This document shows positions 40,701 to 52,700 of a stretch of DNA of 64,000 bases, in pieces. Source of the DNA: Albula goreensis (taxonomy: Eukaryota; Chordata; Actinopteri; Albuliformes; Albulidae); NCBI GenBank assembly GCA_022829145.1, contig CM040753.1:8722884-8786883 (forward strand). Reading direction: 5' to 3'. The notes beneath the pieces are model-generated. The model did no database searches. It saw only the letters and a list, made by a program, of their open reading frames with translations, and had not been told where the DNA came from. Position numbers and translations under genes: made by a program. How positions within the stretch are numbered: the first letter of the stretch is position 1; every line of letters starts with the position of its first letter.

Positions 40701-43700
40701 CCCTACGAAATAACGGCCGACCGTAAGACACATCTGTTCTTCAATTCTAGCCTGTTTTTTCTAGCCCGGGTCATTTTTCAGGGGTCCAGACAGCTCATTA
40801 TCGTCATGTCCAGGTTTCATTGTTTATGGAACTTTGATACAATGAAATTATTTAGAGAAGTTCAGGCCTTGGCCTCCAGTACATTGTGTTATGTGTTGCA
40901 TCTTGAAATTCACCATGAGAGGGTACCCTTTACAATTAGCATGAAATCACGGCTGTATTTTGGTAATTGGTTTTTTGATGCATGAAAAAGATGTTTTCTG
41001 TTTTACCCAAATTGTCCTTTAAAAAAAATAGCAATTTTTCAGGGAAAAATGGTACAAACTGATAACAATGAGCCATACAGATAGGCAACTTCCAGATCAG
41101 GCCCACATGTGTTTTTGTGATGCAGCCCAAATGACAGCGTAGAGGCGACCTGGATTTGGCTGCACCACCCAATCCACAGGTGAACGACAACAAAGCCGAA
41201 TCTTAGCCAGTGAACAAGGCCTTGTTATAGCTCACATCTGGACTGTGGATGGCAACCAAATCTGGACCCCTTCTGTCCCACCATTCCAAATGGCATCTCG
41301 GTGGTGGATGTAAGCCATATCTGGGCCACAAGAAGTTGGCTATCCGATTCAGATCTGGCCTACATCCACAGCTGTGGAGCAGGCCAGATGCTACATGGAA
41401 TGGCTGTACAGAAGTGGCCTGAATTTTTCTGCCAGATGGAAACATGAGTCAGCAAAGGCCTGGAACCTGGCCGGCCTTGAGCCAAACCCAGCCGACGCTG
41501 GTCCAGAACTGAGCCAAAACCACAGATGCAAGCACAGACTTTGCACAGAATCAGCCATGATTTGCCACATGTGAAAGAGAGCATGGCGAGCATATTCATT
41601 TTTTATCAGTTTTCAAATTATTTTTAACCAGTTTCATCCACTATTATATGTACAATCTGGCATCAAACATTAGCTAGCTGTATCCTTGTACAAAGACTGT
41701 CTGACACTCAGCTCACGAGTGCACTTCAATGTTATCCTTTGTGTTCAAACTGAATTACATTAAGCGATATTACAGTATCAGTTATCATTGACACATTGAG
41801 AAAATACTGGCTGCAATCAATTTTGAGAAAATATTTTTGTGTAATTCATTTATCCTATATAAATGTTTTACCTCGAGACCTGTTTCACTTACATCACCGT
41901 CTCTTTTTGGTTCTCCTTTGTCATACTTTAGTTGAAACAAATTGAGGAGATGCACTTACCCTTATTTTCTATGTTAACATATTATCTAAATAAAGGCCAT
42001 TCATGGCAAATATTTTGATAATGCAACATGAATTAAAAAAACATCTGTCCAAAATACATTTTATTATGACCATTACTTTATGTAGTAGTATATCAGGACT
42101 ATATTATGATTTCTCATTTTTCATACAAGCTTACATTGTACCAGAGCTGGCTTTTTCATATCTCATATCTCTAACCGCCAGAAGCGCTACACAGTCAGGC
42201 CAGACCATCTCGTCATGTGAATGAATGGCAAATGTGCCACCATCAGGCCTGAACTGGACTGCGATCGTCTTGCCATTCCATATCGGATCTCATTAAGAAA
42301 AGACAGAAGTATATTTGTATAATATACTGCAGTTAAAACAACTTATGATTTATTATCGTATTGCTTAATGTGTTAAAGTTCATCCATTCAGACAACTGGA
42401 ATGTCTGCGCGAATCTGGTAGTGTTTCTCTAGTGCGCCAGGCTTGCTTTGGGCCCTGTGTATCTAGCCATCAGTGACAGTCAGCGGGTTGTACCAAATGA
42501 ATCGGCCCCTGACTCATATGCTGTCTGGAATCCCTCCTGCTTCCTGGGATTAATGAAGTGGCTGCAGAACGTTTGCTGAGCTCTGTCAAGTATGAGCGCA
42601 TCGTTCATCCTGTGTCAGACCGAACTTTCTCAAACTCAGAAATGCAAGAATGGGTCACATTATAATGCTTCCTTGATCTAAATGGGTATTTATCTAAGCT
42701 TTTAAATGCAATGTATGCATGTAGAGAGTATAATTTTTAAAACTTTATAATATTTTTTGTTTTTGCTTTGTTTTTTGTTTTTGAGAGGCGTATCGTTTTT
42801 TCAGCCACACATTCTCTGTATTATCGGATTGATTGCAGAGCTGCATTGGGAAAAAAAAGTCAGACTTTAACAATGGTGACATAAAAAAGACTTTCTGAAA
42901 AGCTTTGAAGTTCACTTGGTTGGTCATTAAACCTTTCAAATGTTCATCAGGCAGCTTGCACAGATTATGAAATTACATATGCATTAAGACTCTGTAATAC
43001 CTTTCTTTGGTTTCCTCAAGACTTCAGAGGAGAACTTAAAGCTTAACTCTGCCCTCATTGCATCAAGAGATCCACAACCATTCTAAATCCCTCTATGTGT
43101 TCCCTCACAGTTGTGTTTTTCAATTTTTGCATTTTCATGGCTGAGGGAAGTAGTAGTTAAGAACAACACTTATGCAATATATTCACTGTATATGCTAACT
43201 GTACGTATATACAATATTTTATACTGAATAAAATGTATGCTCTTTGACTAATTCGTAACTCTGTACAGATGTTATTTTTAACATTTTTTTCAACAATGGT
43301 TCACCTTATATTGGAAAGCTTCAAGTGTGTGTAGTAGTCTAACGTCTACAATGTCTGAAAGTTATTTGGATGAACTTCCTGTTGCCTTGGAAGCCTCTTC
43401 AGGGATCCTAAACCCGGGGCAAATGATATGCTGGTTTTCCTTGGCTAATATGTGCTATTAATTAACAACCACAAGAATTCTTTCAAGTGTTCTTGAATTA
43501 TAATTTTATATTGTAAGCCAGTTGTATTTATTGTAGCACCAGGTAAGGTACATAACGGATGTCCATTTGTAAACATCCTCAGAGGCCTGTATCTGTGACC
43601 TTCAGGGTCATATTACTGGCTGAGTGTAAGAAGGTGTCACATACAGGGGATACTGAGGAATGCAGTGTTTTTAGGTATAACACATGCACAATTATAATTA

Positions 43701-46700
43701 GGTAATTTTAGTATTAAGCTCACCTCCTCAACCAAGTACGTAAAGTAACTTGAGAAATCAGGTGGTGTAGTAAATGGTTGGTGCAAATACCTGCAGACAC
43801 TATGGGCACCGGGACATGCAGTTGACAAGTGCTGATGTGGTGTGATAGTTCTGGCCTGCTTCAGATGCCTGATCCAATGCTTCTCTCTCAATCCCATTCC
43901 AACCCCACAGTGCACAGCGGTCGGCATTTGGTGAAGAAGTTCCACAGCCACCTGCGGACGAAGATCGAGTCGGGGGAGGGGACGCTGCCTGTTCGATACC
44001 GGGGGGCCATTCAGACGTGGGACGGGGTGCTTCAGGGGGAGCAGCTGATCACGATGTCCTGCACGGACAAAATCACAAGGTGAGCCCTCTCTTTGTGGAG
44101 AGGAAGGTGAAACAATTTGCAGCGATGGACAACTGTACACCAGTCACATGTGAAGTTATAGTCATTGAACTGTGAGATTCAAAAAACAGGATTACTTAAG
44201 AAACCAAGCAAAACTTACTTGCTTTTATCCTTTCAGAAAAATGGATGACATACTTTGAGAATTATAGAGTAAATCATGTATACTAAGTGAGCACAGACAA
44301 TTTTTGATACTAAATTATTTTCAAAAACACATTAAAAGATACTAAAAAAAATTTGATCTAAACACCATCGATCATCCAAAAACAGCACCAGGTGCTGAGT
44401 GTGGGATAAAACCCTTTTTGCAGAAAAAAGATGCTGTTCTTGGCATCACCATTCGCAAAAAAACCTTGCAATCCTCAAAAGCACTGTTATGTCTCTGAAC
44501 TCAACATGAGTAGACCTACATTTGATTTGAAACTCAAAGACGGAGGCAGGGGGATCAGTTGTAGGCTAATTTCTGTGTGTAAAGTAAAGGTTCAGGAAGG
44601 CCTGACTGTGCTGTGACATTTTGGCTGGGGGAAGAGAGTACACTATATTGATTTAAGGTTTATCTTTATTAAAAGCTTAGGTTTTATGAAAGATTTGGAT
44701 CTGAGTTTAAACATTGCGTTATTATAAAGCAGTTTAACAGTAGGAGGAAAGGTGGCCTGATATTTGCTTTGAGGCATGGGAATTATCTGCCTAGCACCAG
44801 GACAGTGGGCTCTGCCTTCAGCGGTGGGTGGGTCACTAAGCTCCTGCCAACCGTACCTTTGTCCAACAGTAATTCCAATAATTTCAAGAGGCATGATGGG
44901 AAATCCATCAGTAATTAAACGGTGTGGAATACATCAGCACGTTAATCTGTCTCTCCGCACCCTTCCCATTCTTTCTCTCCTACCCAAAGCACAGCAAATA
45001 AGCTTTCTCTGCACAAGCAATATTGTTTCTTCACAATCTGGTTTTCAGATTATGAAATATTGCATGAGCCAACAGAACAATTATAATGTGAGCAGAGTCA
45101 AATTTGTTGCAGATTTTTTCACAAATTAGTTTTCAGTTGCAATATTTATGTCAGAACTAAATTAATGTCAGTTTTGCACCATAGTATGTCACTGTAAGCT
45201 AAAAAAAAAGTGTTAAAGCTTTTATGTGTTAATGTTGCTCCGAGCCAAAATGTATGGTTAATACCTCCCCTGGGAGACAGATACTTTGAGTCTCTTTACA
45301 GATCTGTTTTCTATAGTGGGCTATGACACTGTTAGTGATAACATTAAACGTTTTCATTTCTCCTGAGTCTTTTTTTCCCTCAGACGGTGACTATTAACCC
45401 ATTCCAGGAACAAAGCAACAACAAAAAAGGCAATCTGAAGTTTTAATCCCTGTATCCCCCGCTTTTCAGTGCGGCATCAGGCGGGGGAGTTTTGTAAAGC
45501 CGGCATTGTATGGCGGGATAAACGCGGAGCGGCAACCTCTTCCCCCTCCACCGCTGTTAATTTGACCAATTTGATTCAGTTGGCCAAGGCTGGAAACTGT
45601 GCGATTAAATCTGGCCAGGTCACTGCCGGGGTGAAAGCAATTACTTTACAAAAAAATAGAATAAGAAGGGAAGGGACATCCTGCTCCTCCACCCTGACTC
45701 CCCTCCTCCTCCACTTTATATCCCTGTAAATTATAGCGTACTTCCATTGAAGTGAGGGGGTCACCGGGGCAGCTAATCAAGGTCACTGTGGAGAGCATCT
45801 GTGAAAGGAGGCTTAGCTTCTTATCCCCTTGCCAGGGCCCCATCCAGAGAACCCCATACATCTCCCCAGCCCGGCCGAGAGCCAGGGCGGCCCCAGCCTT
45901 GAGCTCCACCTCCTCTGCACCTTCGCCTCCATCATCTCCTTTCTCATCTCATGAAGGCAACGTCCCCTCTGCTTTGGCAGAGAGAGCTGCTTTATGATAA
46001 TGAGATACAATAAAAAAAAAAGTCTTTTTTATCTTTTTTTTTTTCCAAAAGCAAAAAGGAAGGGAACCTGATTGACCAGAGTAGATGTTTAATTAAGCCA
46101 ATGACTGTTTTAATTGAAGGCTCAAATGGCTTTTGTATGAATATTATCCTTTATATTCCATTTGAGTTTTATGTAGATGAACACATTACTTTAATGGCCC
46201 CGCGTTTACGGAGCGAGGGAGAGGGGAGAGTAGGAGGGAGAAATGGAGACTCCCCCCTTAAATCCTTACAGCAGCCAGATGGCTGTCTTTTCTTGCATGA
46301 GATTAAAAGATGTTTCTAATTCACAGCACTGCTTCCTGGGTAAATTAATATTGCAGGCTAAATCGTCTCTGTTTTGGGAGAGAGAGAAAAAAATCAGAAC
46401 CAGTGCCTTTTTCCCCCAACAATGGGTGTGACAGATCTCCTGAACAGATTGCTCTCCAGGTACACAGGGCCACATTGAGGCATGTGGTAATTCCTGGAAA
46501 GTATTCTGTGTTAATTGACTGCTCAGGGAAGCAAAAAAAAAGAAAAAGACTCATTATTAATCATAAACCTAGATGTGATGCAACTGCAATAATTTCAGTA
46601 ATGATAAAGAGACTTTAATTAACAAAAAGAACAATGATGTAAAAATTAGCAACATGTTTGCCACCGATTGCACTTTTCATAAATTCATTACCTAATGCAC

Positions 46701-49700
46701 ACAACTGTGTGTAGTCAGGTTTACTGCCAGTACAATTAATTATTTTCACACAGAGTAAATTAAAATAATGAGCTTAGTGTTTCTGGTCACTGACCCTGAG
46801 TTTACCAAACATTAACAAATAAACAAATAAACTACCAAAAGTGTTGGCAGAAATTATAATATTGTATTTCTACCCACAAGTGAATGAAGCCTCAATGATC
46901 TGTAGCGTCACTGATCATGTGATACACTGTGTAAGCACAAATATAAAAGCTGCAGTTAGCACTGTCACCATTCAGCTCTCTTAAGATTGGAGAAAAGCTT
47001 GGACCATTTAAAAAAAAAAGAAAGTTTCCAGTAATAGCACATAGATGAAAGACAGGCATGTAAGAACACAAGTATGTGATGTGCTAGCATTTTGAATGAC
47101 ATTATTTTAAAAGCACCAATAACCCTAAGCTTACCATACTGTCACGGTTGCATATGTTGTTGATTTTGCATTGAATGCACAGATCTAAGGTCAACTTAAG
47201 CCTTTTTTTATTTACCATGGATTGTGAGGACAAGAACCAAAAAAGCTGCTTCACTGCAGTCTTGAGTGCTTATTTTGTTCTGCTTGACTGAATTCAAGAG
47301 AAGACTGTTGGTCCAGTGTGCCCTGGCTTATCATGTACTGTAAAGAATACTGATTAGTCCCCAAGAACCGTCTGTCCTTGCTGTTCCAGGGCCTTTTGCT
47401 TGATGTGAGAGGGGCTTTTAGCTGTTCAGTTGGATGAGCCCAGTTTTGCCTGGAGAGACATAGTGCAATGTGTGTATTTAAATGCTTTTACTCATTTACA
47501 TTCTCTCAACATCATGTACAGTATATGCACATGTGGTCCAACTCATTCTCAAGATCTGCAGTAATAGTCACACTTTCATTGAGCAGCCACACTGTCATAA
47601 AAATCCTGAAGTCTCATTAAATGATAATTGTTACAGCCAAGAGTCTGTAATGCTCTTCCAAAGTCATTTTATAAAATCACAATTAGATACTGTGGAAGTG
47701 GATTGAATTAGTGATTACATTATCATAGATCCCTTGTGAACTCTCTAAGGGGGGAAAAAAATACGGCCGAGTGCTCTTTTCCTTGCATCTTAATAAACAC
47801 AGCAAGCAAAAAAGAGAAAGTGAGTGTAGCACATTAACCTCGGACATTATTGATGAGTATCTGGGTGCTAATGCGCTGCTGCAGCATAACGAGCGCAGGG
47901 ACTCTGACCCTGCGTGTCGCATGCTTAACGCGCGGGAGAGAGCGATCGGGCTGGGTGGCACTCTGACCCCAGGGCTGCGTGTGTCTGCAGATGGAACGTT
48001 CTGGGCGTGCAGGGGTCACTCCTCTCCCACTTCATGGAGCCCATCTATCTGCACAGCCTGACCGTGGGCAGCCTCCACCACACCGGCCACTTCTCCAGGA
48101 TGGTGACGCATCGCCTGGAGCGCGTCGGACCTCTACCAGCCTCCTACCGCCGAAACCAGCCTCTTCTCAGTGGTATGCTGTCCTCATGTCTGTCAGCTTT
48201 TATTTTTTCCAAGTCTTTTTTTATTCTATTTTTGAAAACGATGACTCACCAGCACAATTCTGACATACAGCATTCATTCTTAATTTGATTCACAATTAAA
48301 TTAAAATGCTAGATTATATCTAAATAAATGACTAGATTCAGTCAGTGAATAGTGTATATATAAGGGTATATTGTCTATAATAGATTCCCTTATAAAGCCT
48401 CTATTTTAGTTGAATTGCACTCGTAAAGAGATGTAATGCACTTGATTGAATGTAGCCCGTTTTCTTTTCAATAAACACTGTTAATGTATACTCTCTTTTT
48501 TGCATAATGCGTGAACTCTCCAAGTTGTGCTTGGAAAGAAAAGAGAAGTAACTTTTTTTAACACTTAATTACAGAAAAAGGTAAAATGTTGAAAGATTTC
48601 ATGTCACAGTCCACCATGCAAACTGATGTGCCTCACTACGGGGATTTAAAGAGCTATTGTTCTGTGAGAATTTTGAATTTACTGGCTTTCCTCAAAGGCT
48701 GTTCTTTTCATTAGTCACAAGTAGAACAAGTCGAGAGGGTTGCTGATTTTTTCATGTGTGCAAAAATGCAATGAATTAAATATGAGTCTAATTATTCTGG
48801 GAAGTATTAGAAATTTTTTGCAGTGGTGCAACACCAGAGAAGTACCATATTACCTTCCCTTAAACCTCAGAACAGCAACTTCAGAATCGTGGTGGCTAAT
48901 TGTAGAGCTCAAGGATGCAGAGAGCTGTGAATCAAGCACAGTGCCCAGTCAGAAAGAGCAGGGATACGCAATGATTTCCACAACCATTGGGACTGGAATC
49001 TCTGGATTGAGTTTTAATTCAGTAGACTGAATCTGAAAGCAATTGTTCCGAATTATTGTACGCAATTGTCATTGAATTTTTATTGTTCCAAATTATTATT
49101 AAATAGATGAAGACCAAATAGAAAAAAAACAAGGTTTGAATTGGTATTTTGTTTTATCATTCTAATTCATTACTTGTGATTGGAACAAGCAAGGTACCTC
49201 AGACAATTGCATGCTTGTTTAATCTTTGGGTAAGAGAAAGCAATTTTTTAATATATGAAATGCTTTAGTAAATTAGGCTAGCGCTCTCTTTGTGAAGCTA
49301 ATGTTGAGCTACAGTATTGCTAATGGACATGAGTGACCGATGAGCCTGTCTGCACTATGATGCTGATCAGTCTTGTAAAGTCTCGTAAAGAATAGCGTAA
49401 TTCTGGTGTGTAGTGACATTATCAGATTGAAAGTCTACAACTTCTAAGTCTCGCAAGAAAGAAGTCTCACCAAACATTGGCAACAGATACAGCTCCTTCA
49501 CTGGTCACACAGAAAGACATCTCAGAGCTCTGCCTATATAAAAGACAGAACAACAAATCAACCACCGAAACACAAGACTGATTAAACATTTAATGACATC
49601 TTAATAACAAAAGTAATGACAAAAAAATTAAGTTTTCTTTATTTACATGCTGTTACTAAAGTTATAAACATGACATGAGGAAAAATTAATTTTGATCTCT

Positions 49701-52700
49701 TTAACTTGTTTTTCAATAGAAAGAAATAAATGGGTATAGCCTCTGATTGTCTGCTGAATGTGTTGCCTCACTATAGAAGTGACTCAGATCATACCCACGA
49801 TGCTAAGCTAACGTGCCATAGTTTGAACACCACTGATATAGAGCATTGATTGGCACTGGACAGCAATCAGGAAGGTCCAGGTTTGCATCCAGAGTAGCAG
49901 TAGTACTCTTTTTGTACGCTTAAATGCATTTTACCTGATAAGCTAATACATAGCTAATGAATGTGAATACATAAGAATTGTATAAAATTTCTGATTTTTA
50001 TTGAGCATTCATTGTTACCAGAATGTTTTACATATAGAAAAAGAAAAAGAAAGAGTGTGTTGAATTTATTACTCAAAATTGCTCCAAGAACATTCAGATA
50101 TTCTGAATCTGGGTAATAGTTAAAGTGATATTCTTGTGATACACAGCAATTAGGTGTCATTACAATACATTATCTTCATGAAGATTAATATATGTATATG
50201 AAATGTTCCAATAATGGTTCTCGTTAATGAGTTATCAATCCTTGATTGATCATACTTTTAAGTGCTCCTGATTTGTTGTTTTATTGTCATGCCCTGTACA
50301 GCGATCTTAGCCTAATTTCATACACAATATACTACAGCACTCCCCCATCTTTAAAATCTACAGAGATCTAAGGAGATCCAAGTGACATCATATCAGCTCA
50401 AAGCGACCTGCTGTGGTCCTTCTTTAGAGAGACATGCCCAGCATTTTCCCCTGACTGTTTGTTCTCACTGTAGCCCCTGTTTTGTTGAGAATCTGACATA
50501 AATATAAGTCATAAGCTGGAGGTCATAGTCCTTTTTTTCATTTGACAAATGGAATAATGTGACCTTTAAATGTGGCCGACAGGACCTAAAAATAAACCAA
50601 CTTCAGACATCTGACCAAAAAACGCGCTTGACTTTGACTGCCGCTCTCGGAGACGTGCTCGGGTTGAGGGCGAGATTGTTGGTCTTTGTTCCGGAGGCCA
50701 CCATGGTGCTCTCGCCAACAAAAGCGGTTTAGTGGAAAAGACCTGCTCCCAATCAGTCTAATCACAGCGTTCATCAGGGCCATTCAGCACAAAGGCCTGT
50801 GAGGCTGGAGGGGGCCTGTTTGTCATTAAGTCAGCATGAAGGCTCAGTGAACCCTCTGCATTGTGACCTCACTGCGGGCGAGCTTGATTATTTCAAGGTT
50901 ACGATCACCAAAGACCTTTCCTTCTTTGTAAGCACATACCTTGATTATCAATTGCACATCAGTGATAATAACACACATACAAGCCATGTTGCTTCACATT
51001 TGAGCTTGTAACTCACTATCTGCCACTACTACTACAACTACCACTGCTACTACTGCTATGACTACTAATAATAATGTTGAATTTATTTGATTGAACATAT
51101 ACATTAATTTTTAAACAAAAAAACTCAGTGATAATTACTTGAGAAATTATGTGAGATCGTTGGATGAAACTTGAGATGAAGTGGAAAAAATAGTTGTTAT
51201 CAGAAAGGTATGGCTTCCATGTAAATGAGGAGCATTAAATGAGGTGTGAAAACTGGAAATAGTACAGAGTAGAGGAGAAGTAAAATTTTAAGATTTAAAA
51301 AAAAAAGTTGTGTCATTAGTAGACAGAGTGGTAATTTAGTATTCTTTATTCTGCCACTAGGTTACTGAAAAAAGATGATCACAGGAAAGGTGAGAGAGGA
51401 AGGGAAAGGGAAGGTGGGTTGCAGTGCAGTTTAATGGGTAGGGAGGTGGCCAAGAGGTTGCTGGCTCAATTCCCATACAGGGCACTGCTGCTATGCCCCT
51501 CAGCAGAGTACTTCACCTGAACGGCTTCAGTAAATATCCTGCGTGTAAAAATGTCAGCTGTGTAAGTTTCTCTGGATAACAGGCTCAGCTAAACTACTTA
51601 AATGCAGAAATGTAGTGTAGGAAGACATGGAGGAGAGAGGCTACAACTGAATTTGTTTACCCTTCATAAAAATAAATCAACAAAATAATATTCTGAAGAT
51701 CTGTATCAGAAATCTTAATTAAGCAACAACAAAAAAAAATGTAATCTTAAAAACCTTGTCCAAACTAATATACTCATTTAGAAAGTTTGTTTATCAGTAG
51801 TGGAAAGCTGATAGACTGAAATAATTACCTTATAAACTTTCAAGTTTTTTGTGTAATTCAGCTTATCATGCCAGATTTCCTGTGTCTGGTACCAGGCTGC
51901 TGGAACAGGCGATTGATAGCAAGGCTCAAATGCTCACATTAGACACACGGACACATTTCCTCTAATGAAGCCCTCACAGTCTGCATGCTGTAGAGCCTTT
52001 TTTGATGCCTTCAGCGGTTCGCTTCCTGTGGATCCACAGCATCCAAACTCTCTGTTTCTGAAGTTTTGAACTTTCTTCTCAGTCTGTGTACAACTTAGCA
52101 TATCAAACACTTATGGCAGGGGAGTGTTTTAGTCATGTACTCATGTGATTGATAGCTAATTGTGCCTCCACCCATTGTTGGTCTTGTAACAGCTCTCTCT
52201 CCCATCAACAAAAGAAATTGAAGGAAACAAATAACTAAAAAGAATGAAAGAAATGAAGGTAGTTTAAAACTACTCACACTAAAAGAATGAAAAAATAGAC
52301 CAGCAGAGTAATTTCATTCATTTGTCTATAGTGTCCATTAACTGTGACCCACGCCCTTTCACCCTCGCTCACGACCCTGTGCCCTATGCCCTCTGTGTCA
52401 GGCCTCAGCAGCAGTGATGTCCGGCAGCCAGGGAAGTCCCCCTGCTTCAGCGTCAACTGGACGGCAGGCGACGGGCAGCTGGAGGTGATCAACACGGCCA
52501 CAGGGAAGAGGAAGGACACGGGTGCCTCCTCCCGGCTCTGCAAGCACGCCCTTTTCACCCGCTGGGCTAAGCTGTACCACAAGGTGAGCTCCGTCACCAG
52601 CCTCTGCACAACACCACGCCACACCAAGGTGAAACACGACACCAGGCCCATGAGAGAGCCCACTTTCCAGTCGCCAGGGAAACACAGACCATGATTCTCT

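Larger units (their letters stand above)
48173..52401 (+). other. adarb2: adarb2 intron 8
   Basis: 4229 bases, GT-AG. It holds a possible hAT terminus (49815-49835), an eroded tRNA-type SINE (about 49843-49940) and a better-preserved SINE (51413-51615). The rest is AT-rich, with a few homopolymer runs and no recognised gene. Confidence 0.9.

Noticed and set aside
41203..41599. Overlapping frames on both strands in intron 6 as a small gene
   Set aside because: They follow from the CTGG/GCC repeat composition; no domain, no splice context and no conservation evidence.
51431..51473. A functional tRNA gene
   Set aside because: The boxes are diverged, the cloverleaf is not formed, and a SINE body follows directly.
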